Assembly: GCF_003935375.1 (NCBI RefSeq)
Contig: NZ_RHQM01000016.1
Location: forward strand, 103,222-138,704
DNA length: 35,483 nt
Direction: 5' to 3'
Source: Stutzerimonas xanthomarina
GTDB lineage: Bacteria > Pseudomonadota > Gammaproteobacteria > Pseudomonadales > Pseudomonadaceae
Shown here: piece after piece, positions 1 to 8,580 of the stretch
How positions within the stretch are numbered: the first letter of the stretch is position 1
Layout of the letters: every line of letters starts with the position of its first letter
The notes under the pieces: model-generated
Told to the model about the DNA's origin: nothing
Seen by the model: the letters and a program-made list of their open reading frames with translations, nothing else
Databases searched by the model: none
Made by a program: the position numbers and the translations under genes

Positions 1-275
1 AACAGCCAGTTCAGCCAGGCGCCGACGATCAGGCCAATGGCGATCCAGCTTTCCGACAGGCCGGCGACGAAGATCGCACCGGGCAGGCCCATCAGCAGCC
101 AGCCGCTCATGTCCGAGGCACCGGCCGACAGCGCGGTGACGAAGCTGCCGAGGCTGCGACCGCCGAGGATGTAGTCGTCGAAGTTCTTGGTGGCGCGGTA
201 AGCGACGAAACCGATCAGGATCATCGCCGCGATGTAGATCAGAAAGGTGATCAGCGTGGGTGTACTGATGCTCAT
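1..275 (-). CDS. putP: Sodium/proline symporter PutP, N-terminal part (cut by window edge)
   Basis: Only the first 91 codons lie in the window; the gene continues past position 1. The protein begins MSISTPTLITF and shows hydrophobic helices separated by the loop ATKNFDDYILGGRSLGSFVTALS, followed by SAGASDMSGWLLMGLPGA. This pattern is typical of the first transmembrane segments of the sodium:solute symporter family (SSS), PutP branch. PutP imports proline with Na+ across the inner membrane. It lies downstream of putA on the same strand, 247 bp away, so uptake and oxidation of proline are encoded side by side. Start chosen at the ATG (275 to 273 on the minus strand), preceded by a GAGGGA-like ribosome site. 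The C-terminal two thirds cannot be judged here. Confidence 0.9.
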   Translation of the reverse strand, partial: MSISTPTLITFLIYIAAMILIGFVAYRATKNFDDYILGGRSLGSFVTALSAGASDMSGWLLMGLPGAIFVAGLSESWIAIGLIVGAWLNWL

Positions 276-433
276 GTGTGTCCCTCGTTAGTTGTTGTTC
301 GGCGTAACGCGAGCGGACCCACGCTGCACCTTGGCAGAGGGCGATAGCGAAAAGGCCATCACCTGTGACAGGCCCAACCCGGGCCCGTCAGTGGCGGAAG
401 AGCGTCCGCCAACTGTCCAATTGTTGTTGTGTT

Positions 434-453
434 CCGGCCGCCTGAGCGGCCGG
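434..453. repeat. Perfect 8-bp hairpin between putA and putP
   Basis: CCGGCCGC, loop CTGA, GCGGCCGG. It lies 70 bases after the putA stop and well before the putP start. No T-run follows on the minus strand (the sequence is AACACAACAACAATT), so it is not a canonical intrinsic terminator. It may weaken read-through or stabilise the upstream mRNA end. The rest of the 276-522 gap contains the putP leader and nothing else I recognise. Confidence 0.5.
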
Positions 454-522
454 GAGGTTTAGCGTGATGCGCCAGGTGAATGACCAAGGCCATTCACTCG
501 GTGGTACAGCGCGTGAATGCGT

Positions 523-3500
523 TCAGTCGTCTCCGAGCGACAGCAGCGAGGCGTTGCCGCCCACCGCAGTGGTGTTGGTGGAGGTGGTGCGCTCGTTGGC
601 GAAGCGCAGCACATAGCTGGGGCCGCCCGCCTTCGGACCGGTGCCCGACAGGCCACAGCCGCCGAACGGCTGCACGCCGACCACGGCACCAATCTGGTTG
701 CGGTTGACGTAGAGGTTACCGACCCGCGCCAGTTGCTCGATGCGCGCCGCGGTTTCCTCGTTGCGGCTGTGCACGCCGAGGGTCAGGCCGTAGCCGGTGC
801 CGTTGATTGCCGCGACGACCTTTTCCAGGTCCGCCGCGTCGTAGCGCACCACGTGCAGCACCGGGCCGAACTGCTCTTTCTTGAGCTGGTGAATGCCGTC
901 GATCTCGAAGGCGACCGGCGCCACGAAATGACCGTTCAGACCAGCCGGCAATGTCGCCTCGGCGATCAGACGCCCTTCGCTCTTGAGCTGCTGGATATGC
1001 GCCAGCAGGCCTTCGCGGGCTTCCTGGTCGATCACCGGGCCGATGTCGTTCTCACGCAGATGGGTCGGGCCGACGTTCAGCTCGGCCATGGCGCCCTTTA
1101 GCAACTCGATCACCCGGTCAGCGATATCACGCTGCACGTAGAGCACACGCAACGCCGAGCAACGCTGGCCGGCACTGGTGAAAGCGGAGCCGACGGCGTC
1201 CTTGATCACCTGCTCGGGCAGCGCGGTGGAATCGACGATCATCGCGTTCTGCCCGCCGGTTTCAGCGATCAGCGTGGCAATCGGGCCTTCCTTCTCGGCC
1301 AGCTGGCGATTGATGATGCGCGCCGTGTCGGTGGAACCGGTGAAGCACACGCCGACCACCCGCGGATCGCGACAGAACACGCCGCCCAGGGTAGCGCCAT
1401 CGCCTGGCAGGAAGGCGATCGCTTCCTTCGGCAATCCGGCTTCGAACATCAGTTCCAGCGCACGCGCGGCGATCAGGCTGGTCTGTTCGGCCGGTTTGGC
1501 CAGCACGGTGTTGCCGGCGACCAGCGCCGCGGTGATCTGACCGAGGTAGATCGCCAGCGGGAAGTTCCACGGACTGACGCAGACGAACACGCCGCGGCCT
1601 TCATGGAACAGCTCGTTACGCTCACCGGTCGGGCCTTTCAACTCTTCGCGACCGAGCTTCTGCCGCGCCTGCTGAGCGTAGTAACGGCAGAAATCCACCG
1701 CCTCGCGTACTTCGTCGATGCCATCCTGCAGCGACTTGCCGGCTTCCACGGTACACAGGGCCATCAGCTCGGCGCGGTGCTGCTCCAGCAGATCGCCCAG
1801 GCGCTCCAGCACGGCGGCACGGGCTTCCACCGGCGTGGCATTCCAGGTGGGCCAGTAAGCCGCCAGGCGATCGACGGCCTGGCGCGCCTGCTCGGCGCTG
1901 GCGAACTGGGCCTGGCCGACGACCTTGTTCAGGTCATAGGGGCAGCGCACGTCGGACGGCGTTCCGGCGAGCCTTTGCCCGCTGATGACCGGCGCAGCCT
2001 GCCACTGGCGCTCGAGGAAAGGTTGGTAGGCGCTGGCCAGGTCGTTCCATTGGTTCTGGATATTCATGTTGATCCCTTGGGAGTTCTTGCGATTGCCGAA
2101 CAGCGCCGGCGGCAGCGGAATGCGGGGGTTGCCCGGTGCGGCGAATCTGCGCAGCTGGCTCACCGGGTGATCGATCAGCGATTCGACCGGCACGCGCGGG
2201 TCGACCAGCTGATGAACGAAGGACGAGTTGGCACCGTTCTCCAGCAGGCGGCGCACCAGATAGGGCAGCAGGTCCTTGTGCGCGCCGACCGGGGCGTAGA
2301 TGCGTACGTTGCGGGCGTACTTCTCGATCACCGTGTCGTACAGGGCATCGCCCATGCCGTGCAGGCGCTGGAACTCGAACTCGCGCGGCTGCGAGATTTC
2401 CTCGGCCATGGCCAGGATGCAGCTGACGGTGTGCGCGTTGTGGCTGGCGAACTGCGGGTAGATCACCCCACGGGTGTGCTCGGACAACAGGTAGCGCGCG
2501 CAGGCGAGGTAGGAGGTGTCAGTGCCTTCCTTGCGCGTGTAAACGGGGTAGCCGTCCAGGCCCTGGACCTGGCACTGCTTGATCTCACTGTCCCAGTAGG
2601 CGCCCTTTACCAGCCGCAGCGGAATGCGTTCGCCAAGCTCACGACCGAGCAGCGTCAACCAGACCAGCACCGGCAGGCAGCGTTTGGAATAAGCCTGGAT
2701 GACCAGGCCGAACTCACCCCAGCCGGCGATAGCCGGGTCGCGCAGGAGCTTTTCGTACAGTTCCAGCGACAGCTCGAGGCGGTCGGCCTCCTCGGCATCG
2801 ATGGTGATCCCGACATTGCGCTGACGCGCCAGCACGGCCAGTTCGCGCACACTGGCGAACAGCTCGGTGAGCACGCGCTCGCGCTGGGCGACTTCGTAAC
2901 GTGGATGCAGCGCCGACAACTTGATCGACACCGACGGACGCGGGCCCTTGCCGACCTGCGGCTCGGCACCGACGGTCTCCACAGCCTGACGATAGTCAGC
3001 CATGTACTTGGCGGCGTCCTCGGCAGTCAGCGCCGCTTCACCGAGCATGTCGAAGGAATAGGTGTAGCCCTTCTCGCGCTCGGGACGGCCGTTCTTCAGC
3101 GCTTCGGCGATGGTGCGGCCAAGCACGAACTGCTTGCCCATCAGCTTCATCGCCTGGTTCATCGCGCTGCGGATCACCGGCTCGCCGGAGCGCTTGACCA
3201 GACGACCGATGACGTTCTTCGGACGGCCATCGGCAGTTTCCGGATCGACCACCTTGCCGGTCATCACCAGCCCCCAGGCGGCGAAGTTGACCAGCACGTT
3301 GTCGCTCTGGCCGAGGTGGCGCTCCCATTCGGCGGCGTTGAGCTTGTCGCGAATCAGCGCGTCAGCCGTGGCGGCATCCGGCACCCGCAGCAGCGCTTCG
3401 GCCAGGCACATCAGCATCAGCCCTTCCTGGGTGTCCAGACTGTACTGGCGCAGCAGCGCATCGAGGGTATCGACGGCATTGTCACGCCCACGCACCGCCT

Positions 3501-3684
3501 CGATCAGGCTGCGCGCGCGCTCGCGAATGGCGGCAATGCCCGCCTCGCCGGGATCGGCAAGCTGCAGCAGTTCGGTGAGATATTGCGCCTCGTCAACGGC
3601 GTAGTTGGCGCTGATGACGGGAAAGAACTCCGCGGCTTTCTGGTTGGCGAAGGCGCCTTCCAGCACGTGACCGGCCTTGAACAT
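523..3684 (-). CDS. putA: Bifunctional proline dehydrogenase / delta-1-pyrroline-5-carboxylate dehydrogenase PutA
   Basis: This protein of 1053 residues oxidises proline to glutamate in two steps, with FAD then NAD+. Residues about 130-500 are the proline dehydrogenase barrel, with RLVKGAYWD at 357-365 and the substrate-binding double arginine of LVRRLLENGA at 478-479. Residues about 570-1035 are the aldehyde dehydrogenase domain, with SPWNFP near 704, the general-base glutamate of ETGGQN near 808 and the catalytic cysteine of SAGQRCS near 842. The N-terminus MFKAGHVLEG lacks the ribbon-helix-helix DNA-binding domain of trifunctional PutAs, so it should not repress its own gene. The length agrees with the P. 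aeruginosa enzyme. The ATG is preceded by AAGAGGAG. pruR lies upstream on the same strand and is the likely activator. Confidence 0.97.
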   Translation of the reverse strand: MFKAGHVLEGAFANQKAAEFFPVISANYAVDEAQYLTELLQLADPGEAGIAAIRERARSLIEAVRGRDNAVDTLDALLRQYSLDTQEGLMLMCLAEALLRVPDAATADALIRDKLNAAEWERHLGQSDNVLVNFAAWGLVMTGKVVDPETADGRPKNVIGRLVKRSGEPVIRSAMNQAMKLMGKQFVLGRTIAEALKNGRPEREKGYTYSFDMLGEAALTAEDAAKYMADYRQAVETVGAEPQVGKGPRPSVSIKLSALHPRYEVAQRERVLTELFASVRELAVLARQRNVGITIDAEEADRLELSLELYEKLLRDPAIAGWGEFGLVIQAYSKRCLPVLVWLTLLGRELGERIPLRLVKGAYWDSEIKQCQVQGLDGYPVYTRKEGTDTSYLACARYLLSEHTRGVIYPQFASHNAHTVSCILAMAEEISQPREFEFQRLHGMGDALYDTVIEKYARNVRIYAPVGAHKDLLPYLVRRLLENGANSSFVHQLVDPRVPVESLIDHPVSQLRRFAAPGNPRIPLPPALFGNRKNSQGINMNIQNQWNDLASAYQPFLERQWQAAPVISGQRLAGTPSDVRCPYDLNKVVGQAQFASAEQARQAVDRLAAYWPTWNATPVEARAAVLERLGDLLEQHRAELMALCTVEAGKSLQDGIDEVREAVDFCRYYAQQARQKLGREELKGPTGERNELFHEGRGVFVCVSPWNFPLAIYLGQITAALVAGNTVLAKPAEQTSLIAARALELMFEAGLPKEAIAFLPGDGATLGGVFCRDPRVVGVCFTGSTDTARIINRQLAEKEGPIATLIAETGGQNAMIVDSTALPEQVIKDAVGSAFTSAGQRCSALRVLYVQRDIADRVIELLKGAMAELNVGPTHLRENDIGPVIDQEAREGLLAHIQQLKSEGRLIAEATLPAGLNGHFVAPVAFEIDGIHQLKKEQFGPVLHVVRYDAADLEKVVAAINGTGYGLTLGVHSRNEETAARIEQLARVGNLYVNRNQIGAVVGVQPFGGCGLSGTGPKAGGPSYVLRFANERTTSTNTTAVGGNASLLSLGDD

Positions 3685-3778
3685 GCGCCGCTCCTCTTGT
3701 GATTGTGTCTGCTTATAGGTCTAGTCCACGGCCAGGCTGATGGTGCAGCACAAGACGAAGAGCCAGGTCGGGAGACGG

Positions 3779-3807
3779 AATGTAGGGTCTGCAAGACGAG
3801 CCGTTCT
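3779..3807 (-). promoter_or_regulatory. Candidate putA promoter
   Basis: On the minus strand a TACATT -10-like hexamer lies at 3784-3779, with a 17-base spacer from a poor -35 (GAACGG, 3807-3802). The weak -35 suits an activator-dependent promoter, and the phased repeats at 3813-3842 end just upstream of it. The transcript would have a leader of roughly 90 bases. This is read by eye and rests mainly on position. Confidence 0.35.
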
Positions 3808-3812
3808 TGCGC

Positions 3813-3842
3813 AAAACTACGGAAGTTTTACGAAAAACTACG
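3813..3842 (-). promoter_or_regulatory. Direct repeat spaced 21 bp, candidate PruR operator upstream of putA
   Basis: Two copies of AAAACTACG (plus strand) start at 3813 and 3834, exactly 21 bp apart, which is two helical turns. On the minus strand they read CGTAGTTTT twice, ahead of putA. AraC-family activators usually bind two same-face direct half-sites abutting the -35. The neighbouring gene encodes such an activator (PruR), so this is the natural candidate site. The matching sequence extends slightly (AAAACTACGGAAG versus AAAACTACGAAAG). Confidence 0.55.
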
Positions 3843-3947
3843 AAAGCCGGACGCGGAAACGCGACCGTAATGAAAGCGCACCAGGATGGCGCAGGAATAT
3901 ACCCCTGGTAGCTGAAGAGCCCGAAAACAGGGCAATCAGGAGAAAGC

Positions 3948-4745
3948 TCAGGAGTCCGACTTGCGCAATCCGCGAGGGGTCAGACCGAGGTAGCGGCGGG
4001 TCGCCGTGGTCAATGCGCTCTGGCTGGAGAAACCGCACTCCTCGGCAATCCGCACCAATGGCAGCGGCGTTTCGCGCAGCAGGCGGGCGGCACGGTCGAG
4101 GCGGGTCTTGAGCAGGTACTGGTGCGGCGTGAGGCCGACGCAATCCTTGAACTGGGCGTGAAAGTGGCTGGGGCTGAGGCAGACCACCTGGGCCAGCTCG
4201 GCGACGGTGATGCGCCGCGCCAGATTGTCCTGGATATGGCTGTCCAGCCGTTGCAGATCGAGCGGACCGGCCGGTCGCTGCTGGGATTCGCCGAACAACC
4301 GCAGGTGCAGCGCCCGCAACAGCACGCCGCCCAGCGCGCGGGCCAGCAGCGGGTCGCTGCCGTAGCGCGCCAGCTCGGCACCGGCGTAGGCCAGCAGATT
4401 CTGGAAATCAGCATCCAGCGCCGGATAGCGCGGCGCCTCGAACAGCCGGGCCAGCAGCTCGGGGTCGTCGGTGACGACATCCTGCTCGTCCAGATCGATG
4501 ATCAGCATGCGGTTGTCGCCCATGCCGGCGAAGCCATGATCGGCATCGCCCGGCACCAGACAGGCGCGCATCCGGCAGACTTCGCCACCCGAGCCATTGA
4601 CCTCGAATTCCGCGCGCCCAGAGAGCGACATCACCAGTTGGTGATAGTCGTGGGCGTGCTGGTGAGTCTGGTCATCCAGGCGAAGCAGACGGGCGTTGAG
4701 CATGATGGGCACCTGTGCGTGCAAGCACTGTACCGAAGCCGGCAT
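3948..4745 (-). CDS. pruR: AraC-family transcriptional regulator, PruR-like proline utilisation activator
   Basis: The N-terminal half is a cupin-type sensing domain (QTHQHAHDYHQLVMSLSG, then EVCRMRACLVPGDADHGF). The C-terminal ~100 residues hold two helix-turn-helix motifs of the AraC/XylS type (ARRITVAELAQVVCLSPSHFHAQFKDCVGL and the second around IAEECGFSSQSALTTATRRYLGLTPRGLR). In P. aeruginosa the regulator between asrA and putA is PruR, which activates putA-putP in response to proline; same position and orientation here. The start is uncertain. I prefer the ATG at 4745 (265 aa, GGGGGTGGG upstream). An ATG at 4703 would give 251 aa. A more upstream start at 4808 would run through the asrA promoter and is unlikely. 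Confidence 0.85.
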   Translation of the reverse strand: MPASVQCLHAQVPIMLNARLLRLDDQTHQHAHDYHQLVMSLSGRAEFEVNGSGGEVCRMRACLVPGDADHGFAGMGDNRMLIIDLDEQDVVTDDPELLARLFEAPRYPALDADFQNLLAYAGAELARYGSDPLLARALGGVLLRALHLRLFGESQQRPAGPLDLQRLDSHIQDNLARRITVAELAQVVCLSPSHFHAQFKDCVGLTPHQYLLKTRLDRAARLLRETPLPLVRIAEECGFSSQSALTTATRRYLGLTPRGLRKSDS

Positions 4746-4770
4746 GAAGTGCCCACCCCCATGCGACGGG

Positions 4771-4800
4771 ATTGAAATCATCCGCGCCACCACCCATCTA
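4771..4800 (+). promoter_or_regulatory. Sigma-32 (RpoH)-like heat-shock promoter of asrA
   Basis: ATTGAA at 4771-4776 and ACCCATCTA at 4792-4800, with 15 bases between. The heat-shock consensus is CTTGAA(A), 13-15 bases, CCCCATnTA, so each box has one mismatch. The 3' edge is 28 bases from the asrA ATG, giving a leader of about 20 bases. Heat-shock control suits a Lon-family protease and agrees with what is reported for P. aeruginosa AsrA. Confidence 0.6.
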
Positions 4801-4828
4801 AGGTGCACGTATTCGCAACGGGTGCCGC

Positions 4829-7216
4829 ATGAACGACGACGTCAATCAGGATCATATCGAGCAGGAAATCATCTCCTCCAACGGTCTCGTACTGCCCGAT
4901 CAACAGCAGCCGGACAAGCTCTACATCATCCCGGTGCACAACCGGCCGTTCTTCCCGGCGCAGGTGTTGCCGGTCATCGTCAACGAAGACCCCTGGGCCG
5001 AGACCCTGGAGCGCGTGGCGAAGACGCCGCACCAGCGCGTGGCACTGTTCTTCGTCGACTCGCCGGTGCTGGACATGGCCACCTTCGACCCGGACAGCCT
5101 GCCCGAACACGGCACCATGGTCCGTGTGCACCACGCCTCGCAGGAAGGTGGCAAGCTGCAGTTCGTCGCCCAGGGCCTGGCGCGGGTGCGCATCCGCGGC
5201 TGGCTGCGGCGCAAGCCGCCGTATCTGGTTGAGGTCGACTATCCGAAGAGCGACGAGGACCCGCGTGACGAGGTGAAGGCCTACGGCATGGCGCTGATCA
5301 ACGCGATCAAGGAGCTCTTGCCGCTCAACCCGCTGTACAGCGAGGAGCTGAAGAACTACCTGAACCGCTTCAGCCCCAACGACCCCTCGCCGCTGTCGGA
5401 CTTCGCCGCCGCGCTGACCACCGCGCCCGGCGTGGAGCTGCAGGAAGTGCTGGATACCGTGCCGGTATTGAAGCGCATGGAGAAGGTGCTGCCGCTGCTG
5501 CGCAAGGAAGTGGAAGTCGCCAGGCTGCAGAAGGAGCTCACCGGCGAGGTGAATCGCAAGATCGGCGAGCGCCAGCGCGAGTTCTTTCTCAAGGAACAGC
5601 TGAAGATCATCCAGCGCGAACTGGGGATCACCAAGGACGACAAGAGTGCCGACGCCGACGAGTTCCGCGCGCGCCTGGAAGGCAAGGTGGTGCCACCGGC
5701 CGCGCAGAAGCGCATCGACGAGGAACTGAACAAGCTGTCGATCCTCGAGACCGGCTCACCGGAATATGCCGTAACCCGCAACTACCTGGACTGGGCCACC
5801 GCCCTGCCCTGGGGCGTGTTCGGCCAGGACAAGCTCGACCTCAAGCGTGCGCGCAAGGTGCTGGACAAGCATCACGCAGGCCTCGACGACATCAAGAACC
5901 GCATCCTCGAATTTCTCGCTGTCGGTGCCTTCAAGGGAGAGATCGCCGGTTCCATCGTGCTCTTGGTCGGCCCGCCGGGCGTGGGCAAGACCAGTATCGG
6001 CAAGTCCATCGCCGAATCCCTCGGCCGGCCTTTCTACCGTTTCAGCGTCGGCGGCATGCGCGACGAGGCGGAGATCAAGGGCCACCGCCGTACCTACATC
6101 GGGGCCCTGCCCGGCAAGCTGGTGCAGGCGCTCAAGGATGTCGAAGTGATGAACCCGGTGATCATGCTCGACGAGATCGACAAGCTCAGCAGCAGCTACC
6201 AGGGCGATCCAGCTTCGGCGCTGCTGGAGACCCTGGACCCGGAGCAGAACGTCGAATTCCTTGACCATTACCTGGACCTGCGCCTCGACCTGTCCAAGGT
6301 GCTGTTCGTCTGCACGGCAAACACCCTGGACTCGATTCCCGGCCCGCTGCTCGACCGCATGGAGGTGATCCGCCTGTCCGGCTACATCGCCGAGGAGAAG
6401 CTAGCCATCGCCAAACGTCACCTGTGGCCCAAGCTGCTGGACAAGACCGGCGTGCCCAAGCAGCGCCTCGCCATCAGCGACAGCGCCATGAAAGCGGTGA
6501 TCGAAGGCTATGCCCGTGAAGCTGGTGTGCGTCAGCTGGAGAAGCAACTGGGCAAGCTGGTCCGCAAGGCAGTGGTGCAGTTGCTGGAAGCCCCCCAAGC
6601 GGTGCTGAAGATCACGCCGAAGGATCTGGAAAGCTACCTCGGCAAACCGGTGTTTCGCAGCGAACAGGTGCTCTCCGGCGTCGGCGTGATCACAGGCCTC
6701 GCCTGGACCAGCATGGGCGGCGCCACCCTGCCGATCGAGGCCACGCGCATCCACACGCTGAACCGCGGCTTCAAACTCACCGGCAAGCTCGGTGACGTGA
6801 TGAAGGAATCGGCGGAGATCGCCTACAGCTACGTCAGCTCGAACCTGAAAACCTTCAAAGGCGACCCGGAGTTCTTCGACCAGGCCTTCGTGCACCTGCA
6901 CGTGCCGGAAGGCGCGACGCCCAAGGACGGCCCCAGCGCCGGCATCACCATGGCCAGCGCGCTGCTCTCCCTTGCGCGCAACCAGCCGCCGAAGAAAGGC
7001 GTGGCCATGACCGGAGAGCTGACGCTGACCGGTCACGTATTGCCGATCGGCGGAGTGCGCGAGAAGGTGATCGCGGCGCGGCGGCAGAAGATATTCGAGC
7101 TGATCCTGCCGGAAGCCAATCGCGGCGACTTCGAAGAGTTGCCTGACTACCTCAAGGAAGGTCTGACCGTGCATTTCGCCAAGCGCTTCGCTGATGTGGC
7201 CAAGGTGCTGTTCTGA
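4829..7216 (+). CDS. asrA: Lon-family ATP-dependent serine protease AsrA
   Basis: A 795-residue cytoplasmic protease with the LonA layout. The N-terminal substrate domain spans about 30-230 (KLYIIPVHNRPFFP) and a coiled-coil linker spans 220-265. The AAA+ module has Walker A GPPGVGKT at 381-388 and Walker B IMLDEID at 445-451. The C-terminal peptidase has the catalytic serine in KDGPSAG (S703) and the lysine of GGVREK (K746). All catalytic residues are present, so it should be active. It is a second Lon-type protease rather than the housekeeping lon, which normally sits by clpX and hupB. The counterpart PA0779 (AsrA) helps induce the heat-shock response to aminoglycosides. A sigma-32-like promoter lies directly upstream; the ribosome site is weak. 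Confidence 0.93.
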   Translation: MNDDVNQDHIEQEIISSNGLVLPDQQQPDKLYIIPVHNRPFFPAQVLPVIVNEDPWAETLERVAKTPHQRVALFFVDSPVLDMATFDPDSLPEHGTMVRVHHASQEGGKLQFVAQGLARVRIRGWLRRKPPYLVEVDYPKSDEDPRDEVKAYGMALINAIKELLPLNPLYSEELKNYLNRFSPNDPSPLSDFAAALTTAPGVELQEVLDTVPVLKRMEKVLPLLRKEVEVARLQKELTGEVNRKIGERQREFFLKEQLKIIQRELGITKDDKSADADEFRARLEGKVVPPAAQKRIDEELNKLSILETGSPEYAVTRNYLDWATALPWGVFGQDKLDLKRARKVLDKHHAGLDDIKNRILEFLAVGAFKGEIAGSIVLLVGPPGVGKTSIGKSIAESLGRPFYRFSVGGMRDEAEIKGHRRTYIGALPGKLVQALKDVEVMNPVIMLDEIDKLSSSYQGDPASALLETLDPEQNVEFLDHYLDLRLDLSKVLFVCTANTLDSIPGPLLDRMEVIRLSGYIAEEKLAIAKRHLWPKLLDKTGVPKQRLAISDSAMKAVIEGYAREAGVRQLEKQLGKLVRKAVVQLLEAPQAVLKITPKDLESYLGKPVFRSEQVLSGVGVITGLAWTSMGGATLPIEATRIHTLNRGFKLTGKLGDVMKESAEIAYSYVSSNLKTFKGDPEFFDQAFVHLHVPEGATPKDGPSAGITMASALLSLARNQPPKKGVAMTGELTLTGHVLPIGGVREKVIAARRQKIFELILPEANRGDFEELPDYLKEGLTVHFAKRFADVAKVLF

Positions 7217-7249
7217 CGCGGGACGAGCTGCAGACCAGCTGTAGTCGAA

Positions 7250-7277
7250 GGGTGGAAGTCGCGCTGCACTTCCACCC
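7250..7277. repeat. REP-like perfect inverted repeat after asrA
   Basis: GGGTGGAAGT, loop of 8, ACTTCCACCC: a perfect 10-bp stem. It follows the asrA stop by 33 bases and precedes icp. There is no T-run on the plus strand. The form (a GGGTGGA...TCCACCC palindrome between genes) resembles extragenic palindromes common in the P. stutzeri group. It could also protect the asrA mRNA end. Confidence 0.5.
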
Positions 7278-7361
7278 CCAGACCGACGCAGACGGAGTAC
7301 CCGCCTGCGACCAGGCTCTTTTGGGCTATCCTTCCCAACTCAATTCCGACCGGTGCCGATC

Positions 7362-7763
7362 ATGCCTTTCGACATCCCTCGTCTGTTGCTGCCCGCCAGC
7401 GTCGCCCTGCTCGCTGCCTGCGCAAGCAACGACAAGACGCCCTCCAGCGTCGTGCTCAGCGACGACAGCCGCTGCCCGCAAACGCTGCAGAGCGGCCAGC
7501 AACTCATCGTCAGCCTGCCGAGCAACCCTGCGACGGGCTATCGCTGGATTCTGCACGAAGCCGCCGCGGAGCAATTGCACAGCCTCGGCCCCGAAGTGTT
7601 CAGCAATCCGAAAGGCGACATGATCGGTGGGGATGGCCTGTCGACCTGGCGCTTCGAGGCACAGGAGCCAGGCAGCGGCAGGCTGTACCTCACCTATCAA
7701 CGCCCGTGGGAGGTCGACGCCGAGCCTGCGGGCATGTTCGATTGCCGGATCGAGGTGCGCTGA
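7362..7763 (+). CDS. icp: Chagasin/ICP-type cysteine peptidase inhibitor, lipoprotein (MEROPS I42)
   Basis: A 133-residue protein with a lipoprotein signal: a hydrophobic stretch then LAAC, with the lipidated cysteine at residue 20. It should be membrane-anchored facing the periplasm. The three inhibitory loops of the chagasin family are all present: NPATGY (55-60), GGDG (89-92) and RPW (114-116). Two further cysteines (38 and 128) could form a disulphide. These proteins block papain-like cysteine peptidases. The gene at the same place in P. aeruginosa (PA0778) is icp. It is 145 bp after asrA, but the two products should sit in different compartments. The ATG at 7362 was chosen because it puts the lipobox at a normal distance; a GTG at 7353 would add three residues. 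Confidence 0.85.
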   Translation: MPFDIPRLLLPASVALLAACASNDKTPSSVVLSDDSRCPQTLQSGQQLIVSLPSNPATGYRWILHEAAAEQLHSLGPEVFSNPKGDMIGGDGLSTWRFEAQEPGSGRLYLTYQRPWEVDAEPAGMFDCRIEVR

Positions 7764-7836
7764 GTCGGGCAGAGCCCGCGGCGAGCGTGGTTTCGGCTAC
7801 AATGCCGCCCCGTTTTCACACACGCCGCCCGACACC

Positions 7837-8580
7837 GTGAGCCACGATCTCGACCGTCTGTTCGCCCAACCCCTACCCCGCATTCAGGACTTCGTCTTCA
7901 ACGAGGACGTGGTGCGGGTGTTTCCCGACATGATCAAGCGCTCTGTGCCCGGTTACCCGACCATCGTCGAGAACATCGGCGTGATCGCCGCTCAGTTCGC
8001 ACAGCCGCATACTCATCTGTATGACTTGGGCTGCTCGCTGGGCGCGGTGACCCAGGCCCTGCGTCGTCACGTGACTGCCGACAACTGCCAGGTCGTCGCC
8101 GTTGATAACTCCGCGGCAATGGTCGAGCGCTGCCGCGAATACCTCCACGGGCAGGACTCGATGTTTCAGGAACTGCTGCCGGTCGACGTCATCGAGGGCG
8201 ACATCCTGGCTCTGCAGTTCCAGCCCAGCTCGCTGGTGGCGCTGAACTTCACCCTGCAGTTCATCGCACCGGAACAGCGCCCGGCCCTGCTCAGCCGCAT
8301 TCGCCAGGCGCTGGTGCCCGGTGGCGCGCTGATCCTGTCGGAAAAGCTGCGCTTCGAGGATGAAGACGAGCAGCAATTGCTGACCGACCTGCACATCGCC
8401 TTCAAGCGCGCCAATGGCTACAGCGAACTGGAAATCGCCCAGAAGCGCAGCGCCATCGAAAACGTGATGAAGCCCGACAGCCTGGAAACCCATCGCCAAC
8501 GGCTACTGAATGCCGGCTTTTCCAAGGTCGTGCCCTGGTTCCAGTGCCTGAATTTCGCTTCGCTGATCGCCCTGCCATGA
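7837..8580 (+). CDS. cmoA: Carboxy-S-adenosyl-L-methionine synthase CmoA
   Basis: CmoA converts SAM and prephenate into carboxy-SAM, the donor used by CmoB to make 5-carboxymethoxyuridine at the wobble base of several tRNAs. The product has 247 residues, the usual length. It begins [13 protein letters not shown] and contains the SAM-binding motif [10 protein letters not shown] and the [15 protein letters not shown] acidic loop. The start is a GTG at 7837; upstream codons remain open but do not match the family, and no clear ribosome site is visible. The stop overlaps the cmoB start by four bases (ATGA), implying translational coupling. Confidence 0.93.
   Translation: MSHDLDRLFAQPLPRIQDFVFNEDVVRVFPDMIKRSVPGYPTIVENIGVIAAQFAQPHTHLYDLGCSLGAVTQALRRHVTADNCQVVAVDNSAAMVERCREYLHGQDSMFQELLPVDVIEGDILALQFQPSSLVALNFTLQFIAPEQRPALLSRIRQALVPGGALILSEKLRFEDEDEQQLLTDLHIAFKRANGYSELEIAQKRSAIENVMKPDSLETHRQRLLNAGFSKVVPWFQCLNFASLIALP

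Noticed and set aside
434..453. Hairpin after putA as a Rho-independent terminator
   Set aside because: The stem is perfect but no T-run follows on the putA strand, so it is listed only as a repeat.
1603..3702. Very long open frame antisense to putA (699 codons)
   Set aside because: It mirrors the codon pattern of putA in GC-rich DNA, has no recognisable domain, and the putA frame has all its family motifs.
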